Below, one piece after another: positions 43,428 through 52,749 of a stretch of DNA of 64,000 nt. Source of the DNA: Deinococcus aquatilis DSM 23025 (GTDB lineage: Bacteria > Deinococcota > Deinococci > Deinococcales > Deinococcaceae); NCBI RefSeq assembly GCF_000378445.1, contig NZ_KB899718.1:4835-68834 (forward strand), in the 5' to 3' direction. Both the position numbers and the translations under genes were made by a program. The notes below the pieces were generated by a model. It saw only the letters and a list, made by a program, of their open reading frames with translations. It did not search any database and was not told where the DNA came from. Numbering within the stretch: position 1 is the stretch's first letter; every line of letters begins with the position of its first letter.

Positions 43428-44513
43428 ATGCCTCTGTCGTACCTCCCGCGCATAGCGCAGACGCCTGCCCCTACATTCGAGGAGGGGGCGCGTGCTGATC
43501 TGATCACCCAACTGTGGCAGGAATTGGGGTTTACCTGCGAGCGCGACGAGGTGGGCAATGTCCTGACCCGCATCACCCCGCCCGGTACCGAGGGCAGACC
43601 CGCGCTGCTGCTGGCCGCCCATCTGGATACGGTGTTCGCGGCAGGCACCGACGTCACGGTACGCGATGAAAAAACGCGGCTGGTGGGGCCGGGTGTGGGC
43701 GACAACAGTGCCAGCCTCGCGGTGGTCACGGCGCTGCTGGAAGAATACGCCGCGCAGCCGGTGGCCCTGCGGCGGCCCCTCTGGGTGGCGGCCAATGTAG
43801 GAGAAGAAGGGCTGGGCGACCTGCGCGGTGCCAAGCACCTGATCGCCAAACACCGGGCCTCATTGGGTGCATTTGTGGCCGTGGATGGTTACCTGGGCAT
43901 CGCAGTTACGCGGGCGGTGGGCGTGCGGCGCTACCGGGCCACCTTTATCGGGCCGGGGGGTCACTCCTGGGGTGATCAGGCTCCGAGTGCGCTGCACGCG
44001 CTGGGGATCGCCATTGCGGGCCTGTATGCCCTGCACCGCCCCAATACGCCGCGCACCACACTGAATGTCGGGCTGGCGTCGGGCGGCAACAGCGTCAATT
44101 CTATTGCCGGAAGTGCTGAACTGCTGCTGGACCTACGCTCGCTGGATGCGCGGGCACTAGCTGAACTGGACACCCGCGCTCAGGGCGTGCTGCATAACGC
44201 GGCGCGTGAGGCGGGCGTGAATGTGCGTCTGGAGCGCGTTGGAGACCGTCCGGGCGGTGACCTGCGCTCCGGCCCGCTGCTGGATATGGCCCACGAAGCG
44301 GCCCGCGAAGGCCGCATGGATCTGCGTCTGGCCTCCAGCAGCACCGATGCCAACGCTGCCGTGCCACATGATTTGCCCGCCATTGCAGTGGGCGTGTACC
44401 GGGGTGGCAATGCCCACCGTGAAGACGAATGGGTGCAGCACAGCAGCCTGACTCCGGGTCTGCGGTTCCTGCGCCGGATGGTGGAGTTGTACCAACACCG
44501 TCCGCTGTCTTAG
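43428..44513 (+). CDS. M20 family metallopeptidase
   Basis: 361 residues. Zinc-site motifs are LLLAAHLDTVFAAG, GVGDNSASLAVV and ANVGEEGLGDLRGAKHL, with the dimerisation domain around IGPGGHSWGDQAPSALHAL and the last histidine region NAHREDEWVQHSS. M20 enzymes include aminopeptidases and amidohydrolases; the closest by eye is the tripeptidase (PepT-like) group. No signal peptide, so cytoplasmic. TAGAAT is 8 bases before the ATG (leaderless pattern). Confidence 0.9.
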   Translation: MPLSYLPRIAQTPAPTFEEGARADLITQLWQELGFTCERDEVGNVLTRITPPGTEGRPALLLAAHLDTVFAAGTDVTVRDEKTRLVGPGVGDNSASLAVVTALLEEYAAQPVALRRPLWVAANVGEEGLGDLRGAKHLIAKHRASLGAFVAVDGYLGIAVTRAVGVRRYRATFIGPGGHSWGDQAPSALHALGIAIAGLYALHRPNTPRTTLNVGLASGGNSVNSIAGSAELLLDLRSLDARALAELDTRAQGVLHNAAREAGVNVRLERVGDRPGGDLRSGPLLDMAHEAAREGRMDLRLASSSTDANAAVPHDLPAIAVGVYRGGNAHREDEWVQHSSLTPGLRFLRRMVELYQHRPLS

Positions 44514-44851
44514 GCCAAGTTTCTTAAGGCAGTCGCCGAAGATGTTGGTCGTTGATCAAGCAGAGTGAAAGTCTTGGGGAAAACCTGAGGAATGGAAGTG
44601 CCAGAAGCCTTTTTTCTGACCCTGTCATTCCCCAGATAATCCAGTGCAGGGTAGGCCCAGCAGAATCTCGCGATGTTTCGGGCAAAATTTGATCTGAGCA
44701 GATTGCCAGGGGGCGTTTCCTAGAGTTTTTCAGGCTGCCCCCAGCGGGACGGTAGCCCCCAAAAGTATCGGATAACACGGGATTTTTGTAACCCTGGTCG
44801 GGATTGCTTCCCACCCATTTCCCATCTGTTCAGAGCAGAATAAGGGTCAAT

Positions 44852-46246
44852 ATGAAGCTTACGCAGCGCCGCATCCCACGCGCCCCAAGGTCGGCGCTCA
44901 CGTCTGCTCTTCAGCTCTCGTTGTCGCTGTCGCTGATGTTCAGTTTGCCCGCTCTGGCGCAGTCACAGGTGGGCAGGCCGGGGAGCGCTGGCAGCCAGTC
45001 CACCGGGACTCGGGCCATCTCCGACGTGTCTCCGGCACAGGCGGTGTTCGATCAGGTCAACATACTGCTGCAAAGCTCGTATGGAGGCCTATCTACCGTA
45101 GACCGTGCGGCCCTGAACCGTGAATATCAGGCGCGGTTGGACGCCGTCTGTGCGCCCACGCCCACCAACTGCGCCGAGGAAAAGGCCTACCCGGTCATAG
45201 AGGCCGAGATCACTGCGCTGGACGACGAACACACCTTCTTTCAGAACCCCGAGGATTTTCAGGAATTCGTCGCCAGTGCCACGGGCGGCAACCGCAGGCA
45301 ATTCGGCGTGAAGCTGGCCCTGTTGGACGGTCAGCAGCGGGTGGTGCTGGAGGTGGTGCCCAATAGCGTGGCGGCGACAGCGGGGTTGCTGCGCGGCGAC
45401 GTCCTCACCAGCATCGACGGTCAGCCCTACACCTACGACGCCCTCCGGGCAGCGCGGGAAGCGGGGCGGCCCATTGATCTGGGTGTGAGCACACGCGGCG
45501 TAGAACGGGTGGTCAACGTCACTTCTCAGGAAAGCAGCACCCGTGATCTGCCGCGCCTGACCTACGTTTCTTCGTCCGGCGGGACCGAAGACGTGGCTGT
45601 GCTGCGGATTCCCACCTTCATTTCGGGCGGGGGAGTGGCGCAGGGCGTGCATGATCTGGTGGGGCAGGCGCGGGCGCGGGGCGTGCGCGGCATCATCGTG
45701 GATCTGCGCGGCAACGGTGGCGGCAGCCTCCAGGAGTGCGACGGCGCAGTCAGTGCTTTTGTGCCCAGCTTTACGCGGGTGGCCCGCAGCGCTGAGGGCA
45801 ACAGCCGCACGCTGGTCAGCCGGGGTGCACGGGTCGAGGCAGGCCGAACCAGCGGCATCGTGACCAATCCTCAACTCTGGACGGGGCCGCTGTCGGTGCT
45901 GGTCGATCAGGGCAGCGCCTCTTGCAGCGAATTCTTTGCCTTCGAGATCCAGAATGCGGCGCGTGGCCCGATTCTCGGTGAGCGCACGGCGGGCGTGGGC
46001 AACACCGCCACCCGCGTCTTTCCTATTGGAGAAGAGGCCGCCCTGCAACTGACGATCCTGAACTACGCCAAGCCTGACGGCACCCCCTATCCCACCCGCC
46101 TGACTCCTGACATTCCCGATGAGCAGGACGAATCCACCACCCGCCTGCTGACCCAGGGCCAGGACGAGTTGCTGAACCTGGGGGTAAGGGTGCTGGACGG
46201 CGCTCCGGTACTCTCGCAAGACCCCTTGCAGCCCAGCAGCCCCTGA
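44852..46246 (+). CDS. Secreted S41 family (tail-specific) protease
   Basis: 464 residues. A signal peptide (to about ALAQSQVG) precedes a cap region, a PDZ domain (RVVLEVVPNSVAATAGLLRGDVLTSIDGQ) and the S41 catalytic domain (GIIVDLRGNGGGSL, then VDQGSASCSEFFAFEIQ with the likely serine). In CtpA-type enzymes a catalytic lysine lies in G-x-T-x-GKG; here the equivalent GERTAGVGNT has no lysine, so the mechanism may differ. The start at 44852 follows an AAGGG site; a start 16 codons earlier would put a non-signal stretch first. Apart from this, the 44514-44851 gap holds nothing evident. Confidence 0.87.
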   Translation: MKLTQRRIPRAPRSALTSALQLSLSLSLMFSLPALAQSQVGRPGSAGSQSTGTRAISDVSPAQAVFDQVNILLQSSYGGLSTVDRAALNREYQARLDAVCAPTPTNCAEEKAYPVIEAEITALDDEHTFFQNPEDFQEFVASATGGNRRQFGVKLALLDGQQRVVLEVVPNSVAATAGLLRGDVLTSIDGQPYTYDALRAAREAGRPIDLGVSTRGVERVVNVTSQESSTRDLPRLTYVSSSGGTEDVAVLRIPTFISGGGVAQGVHDLVGQARARGVRGIIVDLRGNGGGSLQECDGAVSAFVPSFTRVARSAEGNSRTLVSRGARVEAGRTSGIVTNPQLWTGPLSVLVDQGSASCSEFFAFEIQNAARGPILGERTAGVGNTATRVFPIGEEAALQLTILNYAKPDGTPYPTRLTPDIPDEQDESTTRLLTQGQDELLNLGVRVLDGAPVLSQDPLQPSSP

Positions 46247-46495
46247 GATTGCTCATCAGTCTCAGTCAAGTCAGCTAACCCACCCTGATGGGGGGGCCGT
46301 CAGCTCAATGCTGTGTTTGATCTTTCCGAATAGGCATGGTCTGAAGAGAGTTGAAAGTGCGCCCTGCGGTCAGGAAGTCCATCCTCGGTCTTCCTGACCA
46401 GGCAGTTTTTGTACCCTGATCAGAGCCGAGTCCCGGACCAGGATCAGGCCGAAAGGTATGGAATTACACAGCCCCCCCTGCTCCTGCCTGACAGC

Positions 46496-46918
46496 ATGGC
46501 CCCTGTGGACACGCTCCTTCCTGATTTGCGCGCCCTTGCCGCCCTGGAGATGGGCGCACTGCACCGCGTTGCTGCAACGGGCAGTGAGAACTTTTATGCC
46601 GGGTACCGGAGCATTCCCGGAAGCGGTATTCCTGAACAGCCCCGGATCCATATGTCGGTGGCGCACGGCACCCAGGACATTCAGTGGCTGCGCGGAGACG
46701 CACCCAACCTGCTCCTGCACCTGATGCACTGGGCGGCCCGCCGCAACCACCGTGTGCGGCTGGAACTGGTCAACGAATTTGATGAAAACGGCGATCAGAG
46801 CGTTTACGAGGCCACTCTGCACGGCGGCATGGTCATGGCCTCTGCCCACGCACTTGATCCCCTGAGCGCCCTGCTGCGCGTTCTGGTGCAGGCCGAACGA
46901 AACGAGCGTGCTGCCTAG
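46496..46918 (+). CDS. Hypothetical protein
   Basis: About 140 residues, no family recognised. Helical and strand segments alternate (LRALAALEMGALHRVAATG; IHMSVAHGTQDIQWL; HRVRLELVNEFDENGD). Cytoplasmic by appearance. The start is uncertain: the ATG at 46496 has no clear ribosome binding site, and the frame is open back to a TTG at 46409. Codon usage matches the neighbouring real genes, which supports it as coding. Confidence 0.6.
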   Translation: MAPVDTLLPDLRALAALEMGALHRVAATGSENFYAGYRSIPGSGIPEQPRIHMSVAHGTQDIQWLRGDAPNLLLHLMHWAARRNHRVRLELVNEFDENGDQSVYEATLHGGMVMASAHALDPLSALLRVLVQAERNERAA

Positions 46919-46950
46919 CGCGGCGAACCTCGCCGCCTCTGGCCCTGCCT

Positions 46951-47355
46951 CTAAAACTTGATCAGACTCAGGCTGACGAAGTATTTGTTGCCTTCCATCT
47001 TGCGGGCCGAGACATCCAGAAACCGGCCTGATTTGTCGCGCAGTCGCCGCCCCAGTGTGCCGCCGTAGTCGGTCTTCATCACGAAGGTGTACCCCCGGCG
47101 CGTCAGTTGCGTGATCAGGTTGTCGAATTTCAGCGCCTTTGCGTCCACGCTGTACATCTCGAACCAGCTCATTTTTTGTCCTGTTCCCAGGGAAGACTGT
47201 AGGCCCTCTTTGGAACTGGCCGCCCAGCCGTCACATTTGGGCGCGTAGCCCGCAGGCGTCGGCATCAGACCGCCCGCAATAAAGCCTTTTTTGACCGGGC
47301 AGGCCAAAGCCGACGACACGAACAACAGACCTACCAACGCCGTGACTGGTTTCAT
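46951..47355 (-). CDS. Small secreted protein of unknown function
   Basis: 134 residues. The N terminus MKPVTALVGLLFVSSALA is a clear signal peptide. The mature part has two cysteines (residues 19 and 41) and a basic C-terminal half (TQLTRRGYTFVMKTDYGGTL, then SARKMEGNKYFVSLSLIKF). No family recognised. TACGCT lies 9 bases before the ATG. Confidence 0.7.
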   Translation of the reverse strand: MKPVTALVGLLFVSSALACPVKKGFIAGGLMPTPAGYAPKCDGWAASSKEGLQSSLGTGQKMSWFEMYSVDAKALKFDNLITQLTRRGYTFVMKTDYGGTLGRRLRDKSGRFLDVSARKMEGNKYFVSLSLIKF

Positions 47356-47456
47356 GGTGAGTTCAGCGTACAGGGTGAGGCGGGCAGGAAGCCATCACAT
47401 AGCGGGGGGCAGATTCCTCTCGCCGCGCCTCATGCGGGAATGAGAGAATGCAGCCC

Positions 47457-48257
47457 ATGACTGACCCTGCTTCTGCACCTGCACCTGCGCCCAAAGCGCG
47501 GGCACGGGTTCCCAAAACCGTCTGGGATCTGGTGTTCACCCTGCTCATTCCCATCCTGATCCTCAGTCCCAACATTCTGGGCAGCGGCATCAGCGTGGCC
47601 GACACGGTCTTTGGCGGCGGCACAGCGGGCAATATCCGGTCCTATCTGCTGGCCGCCCTGATCCCGGTCGCCTACGTGCTGTGGGATCTGTTGGTCAACC
47701 GCAACGTCAGCCCGGTGGCCCTGATCGGCGGCGTGGGCGCCATTTTCAGCGGCGCTCTGGCGTTCTGGTACGTGGACGGTTTCTGGTACGCCATCAAAGA
47801 CAGCGCCCGCTCTTACCTCACCGGCATCCTATTTCTGATTTCGGCGGCCACCAGCGTGCCCCTCTTCCGGGTGTTTCTGGATGCCACCAGCATAGGTGAA
47901 AGTCCCGAACACCGCGCCGCCACCGCACAGGCCATGCGCGACCCTGCCGTGCACAAAGGTCTGGTTCTGGGCACGGTGGTCTTCGCCGTCTTCGATCTCA
48001 TCGGCGGCGTGATCAACAGCATTGTGAACTATGGCCGGGTGGTGGCTAAATTTGGCTCGGACGCCTTCAATGCTCAGGTGGCCGAGGTCAATGCGCTGAT
48101 GCGGGCGCCCTCGCTGGCCCTCAGTCTGGTGGGCGTGTTTGCCGCCGTGTGGCTGGTGCAGCGTGCGGTGAAAGCCCGTTACGGTGAGGGAGCCAACCTC
48201 TTTGAACCCGCCAAACTGACCCAGGCCATGCGCGAAAAAGGTGAGTTGCGGGCGTAA
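47457..48257 (+). CDS. Integral membrane protein, VC0807-like
   Basis: 266 residues with about six membrane helices. The opening VWDLVFTLLIPILILSPNIL and the IPVAYVLWDLLVNRNVSPVALIGGVG stretch recall the VC0807 family of unknown function. The N-terminal 20 residues are Ala/Pro-rich. GAGAAT lies 7 bases before the ATG at 47457 (leaderless pattern), which selects it over the ATG three codons upstream. A terminator follows at 48275. Confidence 0.75.
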   Translation: MTDPASAPAPAPKARARVPKTVWDLVFTLLIPILILSPNILGSGISVADTVFGGGTAGNIRSYLLAALIPVAYVLWDLLVNRNVSPVALIGGVGAIFSGALAFWYVDGFWYAIKDSARSYLTGILFLISAATSVPLFRVFLDATSIGESPEHRAATAQAMRDPAVHKGLVLGTVVFAVFDLIGGVINSIVNYGRVVAKFGSDAFNAQVAEVNALMRAPSLALSLVGVFAAVWLVQRAVKARYGEGANLFEPAKLTQAMREKGELRA

Positions 48258-48274
48258 GTCTCAGAAACGCTGTT

Positions 48275-48308
48275 CCGCTCTGATCTGCATTCGGGTCAGG
48301 GCGGTTTT
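48275..48308 (+). terminator. Terminator of the VC0807-like gene
   Basis: CCGCTCTGA (48275-48283) pairs with TCAGGGCGG (48296-48304) and is followed by TTTT. Confidence 0.75.
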
Positions 48309-48340
48309 GCTTGAAAGAAGGGTTGGGCTTGAAAGGTGGG

Positions 48341-48892
48341 CTACCACGTACACAGGCCCTGATTCTTGGGCCACTCCACGTAGATTCCGCTGACCTCGTA
48401 GCCTCCGACATTCAGTCCTTCTCTGCCGCTCCAATTGATCTTGAGGGAGCCGACTTGCTGTTCTTGTTGCCCCAGATCAAGCCACCAGTTTTGCTGGGCT
48501 ACCCTTTGCAGCGCCCTGCTTTGCTGCCGCGTGGAGGGGCCGTGACACCGGTTCAAGACATGTTTAACCACGGCCACCAGCGCCCGCTGCTGCTGAGGTG
48601 TCGCGTGCGGAGAGGATACCCAGACGCGGACAAGGTTGGGGGTGCTGCTGGATTCCAACGCGCCCAGTGTCAGGAAAACTGGCCCGACTCCCGGAAGGGT
48701 CAGGTGGTGGGTATAGTTCACGTTGCCGAGCTGTGGATCAGGAACTTTGGCCACCTGCCGCGCTCCCGGTAGCTCACGTAGGACGTACAACATAATTCGG
48801 GGTTGCGCTCCACTGCCCAAAGCTATGTCGCCTAATCCGGCAGCCCACCAAGCAGTCAGCCCAACAGCCCACCAAGCAACCTTCTGTCTCAT
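48341..48892 (-). CDS. Putative exported protein of unknown function
   Basis: 183 residues. A hydrophobic N terminus (RQKVAWWAVGLTAWWAAGLGDIALG) suggests export. The body has LPGVGPVFLTLGALESSSTPN and a Gln-rich helix (RQQSRALQRVAQQNWWLDLGQQEQQ). No family recognised. The ATG at 48892 is 7 bases after TACAGT on the minus strand, a leaderless pattern, and is preferred over a TTG seven codons upstream. Confidence 0.65.
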   Translation of the reverse strand: MRQKVAWWAVGLTAWWAAGLGDIALGSGAQPRIMLYVLRELPGARQVAKVPDPQLGNVNYTHHLTLPGVGPVFLTLGALESSSTPNLVRVWVSSPHATPQQQRALVAVVKHVLNRCHGPSTRQQSRALQRVAQQNWWLDLGQQEQQVGSLKINWSGREGLNVGGYEVSGIYVEWPKNQGLCTW

Positions 48893-48946
48893 TCTCCGCA
48901 CTGTAGAGGACAACGGCGGAAAGGGCAGAAGGGCACTTCCTGCTCG

Positions 48947-49681
<735 letters not shown>

Positions 49682-49952
49682 GGCGGGCAGTCTAGCCTAC
49701 CCCCCTGTACCTTACCGGGCAAAACTAAAGGGAAACAGAAGATAAAGGTTCGGGCGGGTGCGGCTGAGGGCTGGATTCCGCGCGGTTTTCAAAGAGTCAT
49801 TCGGGGGAACGGGTGAGCGGCGCAGGCTTGGTGGCCCAGAAGTTAGGGGTGTCTGTCGGGTTACAGCTGTGCAGAGCCGGGCTGAGCCGTCCAGTTCATC
49901 TCTTCGGCTCCTTTCACATCCTGTCCAGACTCAGCCCCACGGTGGGGGCTTG

Positions 49953-49958
49953 TATAGT
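49953..49958 (+). promoter_or_regulatory. -10 box upstream of cdaA
   Basis: TATAGT lies 60 bases before the proposed cdaA start. A GTG 7 bases after it (49966) opens a 25-codon frame ending at 50043, overlapping the start of cdaA. The rest of the 49682-50018 gap holds nothing evident. Confidence 0.55.
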
Positions 49959-50018
49959 GGGTGCCGTGCCGCCCAGCCCGCGTTTTTGTGCTGCGGCGGG
50001 AAGGAGTCGTCAACGCCC

Positions 50019-50837
50019 GTGCCGTCCCCCCTCGGTTCCCTGAGTGCCCGTGATGTGCTGGACATCGGTCTGGTCACGTTTTTGGTGTATCAGGCTTATA
50101 TGTTGGTGGTGGGTACGCGGGCCGTGAACGTGGTGCGCGGCATTCTGGTGTTCGCGGGCGTGTGGGTGGCGGCACAACTGCTGGGCCTGACCACCCTCAG
50201 TTACCTGCTGGGACGGGCAGGCACGGTGGGTCTGTTTGCCCTGATCGTGCTGTTTCAGCCCGAGCTGCGCGGCGCACTGGAGCGGGTCGGGCGTCCCAGA
50301 GGCCGCGAAGCCAGCGGCGGGGCCGCCCTGCAGGACCTCGCGCGGGCGCTGGAACGCCTGGCCGAGCGCAAAACCGGGGCGCTGATCGCCATAGAGCGCC
50401 GCACACCGCTGGGCGAATATGCCGATACAGGTGTGCGGCTGGACGCCGTGGTCAGCGTGCCCTTTCTGGAAGCCCTGTTTGCCCGCAACGCGCCTCTGCA
50501 CGACGGCGGCGTGATCGTGCAGGGGCCGAGGGTGGTGGCGGCGGGCTGCCTGTTTCCCCTTCAGGCCGGAGACGGGACCTACCGGCGCTACGGTACCCGC
50601 CACCGGGCGGCCATCGGGCTGTCGGAACTGACCGACGCGGTGGTCCTGATTGCCAGCGAGGAGCGCGGCAGCATGAGAATTGCGCTGGGAGGACGGCTGG
50701 GGCCAGACCTGAACGGCACCGAGTTACGCGAGCAACTCCGGACGCTGGTCTACGACCAACCCGATTCGCCGCCTGCCCGCCGCAAAGGAGAAGCGCCGCC
50801 CGACTCCGATGAGGTTTTGCCCCCGGAGAGAGCATGA
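50019..50837 (+). CDS. cdaA: Diadenylate cyclase
   Basis: 272 residues. Three membrane helices occupy about 10-75 (DVLDIGLVTFLVYQAYMLVVG onward), then the DAC domain with FQPELRGALERVG, the catalytic LHDGGVIVQGPRVVAAGC and the GTRHRAAIGLSE motif. It makes the second messenger c-di-AMP, which controls potassium, turgor and cell-wall balance. The GTG at 50019 is chosen because conserved sequence begins there; a GGAAGGAG site is slightly far upstream. It is followed 43 bases later by cdaR, its usual partner. Confidence 0.92.
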   Translation: MPSPLGSLSARDVLDIGLVTFLVYQAYMLVVGTRAVNVVRGILVFAGVWVAAQLLGLTTLSYLLGRAGTVGLFALIVLFQPELRGALERVGRPRGREASGGAALQDLARALERLAERKTGALIAIERRTPLGEYADTGVRLDAVVSVPFLEALFARNAPLHDGGVIVQGPRVVAAGCLFPLQAGDGTYRRYGTRHRAAIGLSELTDAVVLIASEERGSMRIALGGRLGPDLNGTELREQLRTLVYDQPDSPPARRKGEAPPDSDEVLPPERA

Positions 50838-50880
50838 CCGGGTTGGACACGACGCGGCTCAGGAAGACAGTGCAGGCAGC

Positions 50881-51930
50881 ATGAGCGGGGGCAGCAGTCA
50901 TGACGGCGGATTGTGGGGCGCGGCCCAGCGTTGGCTCAGGCCGCGCTATGTGTGGGGCCGGATTATTCATAACCTGCTGCCCAAAGTGCTGTCGCTGGTG
51001 GTGGCCCTGACGCTGTGGTTCGTGGCGACCGCCGACCGCCGCGCCAATGTGGAACAGGGTTTCGATGTGCCCGTAACGGTGCGCGACACCACCGGGGGCC
51101 GCACCCGTCGCGCCACCAGCGACCTCAACCCCAGCACCGTGCGCGTGACCCTGTCGGGCCGCCCGGAGCGTCTGCGCGAACTCAGCGGCGAGACCATCGA
51201 AGCGGTGGTGGACGTGACAGGCGTACCGGAAGGCAGTTTCAACCGCCCGATCACGGTGCAGGTGCCGGGCGGAACCAGCCTGCGGCGGCAGGCACCGGAG
51301 CGGGTGCAGGGGTTCGTGGATGCCCAATTGACCCGGACCCTGGCTGTCACGCTCAGCGTGGCCTCTCCGTCCGATACCAGCCTGCTGCGCTACGAGGTCG
51401 CGCCTGCACAGGCCACCGTCAGCGGTGCGGGGCGCGTGGTGGCTACCGTACGCCGCCTGATTACCAGCCCTGCGCCCCTGCTGCCCGGCGAGGCCAGCGA
51501 GGTAAAACTGATCGCCCTGGACGAGGACGGGAACCCGGTCGAGGGTGTGCAGACCAGCCCGGCCAGCGTCACGGTACGCCGAATAGACACCGGAGAACTG
51601 CCGGTCAAGAGCCTGCGCGTGGTCCTGAACGATCCTCCGGCGGGCCTGCGGATCACAGCGGCCAGTGTTCAGCCCAGCACCGTGCGCGTGGTGGCGGCCC
51701 CCGAACTCCTCGGGCGGCTGCGGGAGGCGGCTGGAACGGTGGTCTACCGCGCTGGAACCTACACCGCGCCCGTCACCCTGCGTATTCCGGCGGGTGCACA
51801 GGCCCTAGAGGAAGTCAGCGTGCGCCTGACGGTCGAGCGGGTGGTGATCCCTCCTGCGGTGACGACTCCTGCCGCTGCTCCGGTCGTTCGTCCGCCTGCC
51901 AGTGAAACAGGGAGCGGGTCTGCGCCGTAA
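50881..51930 (+). CDS. cdaR: YbbR-domain protein, CdaA regulator
   Basis: 349 residues. One membrane anchor (about 30-52, LLPKVLSLVVALTLWFVATA) leads to extracytoplasmic YbbR repeats, for example FDVPVTVRDTTGG, NPSTVRVTLSGRPERLREL, and later VQPSTVRVVAAPELLGRL. CdaR modulates CdaA through the membrane. The Pro/Ala C terminus is low complexity. The ATG at 50881 is used; the frame is open back to 50809 inside cdaA. glmM, often third in this operon, is absent. Confidence 0.87.
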   Translation: MSGGSSHDGGLWGAAQRWLRPRYVWGRIIHNLLPKVLSLVVALTLWFVATADRRANVEQGFDVPVTVRDTTGGRTRRATSDLNPSTVRVTLSGRPERLRELSGETIEAVVDVTGVPEGSFNRPITVQVPGGTSLRRQAPERVQGFVDAQLTRTLAVTLSVASPSDTSLLRYEVAPAQATVSGAGRVVATVRRLITSPAPLLPGEASEVKLIALDEDGNPVEGVQTSPASVTVRRIDTGELPVKSLRVVLNDPPAGLRITAASVQPSTVRVVAAPELLGRLREAAGTVVYRAGTYTAPVTLRIPAGAQALEEVSVRLTVERVVIPPAVTTPAAAPVVRPPASETGSGSAP

Positions 51931-51974
51931 AGAGAGGGAGGGCGATTTGGTCTATCCTCCAAACACCGCCCCAG

Positions 51975-51990
51975 ATGGAATCGATTCCAT
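51975..51990. promoter_or_regulatory. 16-bp perfect palindrome upstream of yqeK
   Basis: ATGGAATCGATTCCAT is its own reverse complement. It lies about 34 bases upstream of the -10 box at 52024-52029, just above the -35 region, where an activator or repressor could bind. No known operator is matched. Confidence 0.5.
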
Positions 51991-52023
51991 GTTTTACGTC
52001 AGCTTGAGTGCCTGAGCGTGGCG

Positions 52024-52029
52024 TATACT
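52024..52029 (+). promoter_or_regulatory. -10 box of the yqeK operon
   Basis: TATACT ends 7 bases before an ATG at 52037 that begins a 10-codon frame coupled to yqeK. The only -35-like sequence, TTGAGT at 52004-52009, is too close (14 bases). Confidence 0.55.
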
Positions 52030-52036
52030 CGGCTCT

Positions 52037-52069
52037 ATGGTGTGGAGCCTTGTCCACATGCGCGCATGA
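52037..52069 (+). CDS. Leaderless 10-codon upstream ORF coupled to yqeK
   Basis: ATG 7 bases after TATACT encodes MVWSLVHMRA and stops at TGA 52067-52069. The stop overlaps the yqeK ATG at 52066 (ATGA). yqeK itself lacks a Shine-Dalgarno sequence and its ATG is 36 bases from the -10 box, so ribosomes probably reach it from this ORF. The same layout is seen at dnaX. The peptide itself may have no function. Confidence 0.55.
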   Translation: MVWSLVHMRA

Positions 52070-52749
52070 TTGCCGCACTGCCCCAACCGCGTCACCCCCT
52101 CGCCGATCTGGTCGGGTGGGACGACCGCGTTCGCCTGATGGTGCGCCCCAAGCGTTACCAACACGTCCTGCGCGTCGCAGAACTTGCCTGCCAGATCGCC
52201 TGTGCCAACGGTATCGACGAATCGCGGGCGTATGCGGCGGGCATCTTGCACGACATTGCCCGTGATCTCCCCGACGCCGAACTCCTGCGCCTCGCGCCGC
52301 CCGAACATGCCATAGACGCTGCGCACCCGCTGGCCCTGCATGGCCGTGCGGCCCGCACACTGCTGGAACGCTGGGGCTACCGCGATCCGGTGGTGCTGGA
52401 GGCTGTAGAAGACCATACCACCGGGCCGCGCGGTGGAAATCCAGTCTCAGCCTGCGTGTACGTGGCCGATGTTTCCGAACCCGGACGCGGCGTGAACGAC
52501 GACATCCGGGAAATGGCCCTGTATGACCTTGATGCCGCCCTGCACCGTGCCATTGCCTCCAAAGTCACGTACCTTCAGGGGCGAGGTATTCAGGTTCATC
52601 CGCGTACTTTGCAGGCCTACTATGCGCTGCCGCTGGTGCGTGTCGATCACGGTCACTCCACTTCCGGCAGCCTTGTCTCAGAGAACGCTCCTGCCTGCGA
52701 TTCCGCCGCTCCCCGTTTATCGCTGCGCCGCACTCGCCCTGTCCCGTGA
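52066..52749 (+). CDS. yqeK: HD-domain symmetrical Ap4A hydrolase (YqeK)
   Basis: 227 residues. The HD-type metal site is RYQHVLRVAELACQIA with AAGILHDIARDLPDAELL, then HALHGRAA-like DAAHPLALHGRAAR and VEDHTTGPRG. YqeK proteins split Ap4A into two ADP. The last 35 residues are not conserved. The ATG at 52066 is chosen from the ATGA overlap with the short upstream ORF; in-frame GTGs at 52018 and 52042 are alternatives. It heads the conserved yqeK-lytR-rsfS group. Confidence 0.88.
   Translation: MIAALPQPRHPLADLVGWDDRVRLMVRPKRYQHVLRVAELACQIACANGIDESRAYAAGILHDIARDLPDAELLRLAPPEHAIDAAHPLALHGRAARTLLERWGYRDPVVLEAVEDHTTGPRGGNPVSACVYVADVSEPGRGVNDDIREMALYDLDAALHRAIASKVTYLQGRGIQVHPRTLQAYYALPLVRVDHGHSTSGSLVSENAPACDSAAPRLSLRRTRPVP

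Noticed and set aside
46409..46495. Upstream extension of the hypothetical gene to a TTG
   Set aside because: No ribosome binding site or correctly spaced -10 box for this TTG; the ATG at 46496 is preferred.
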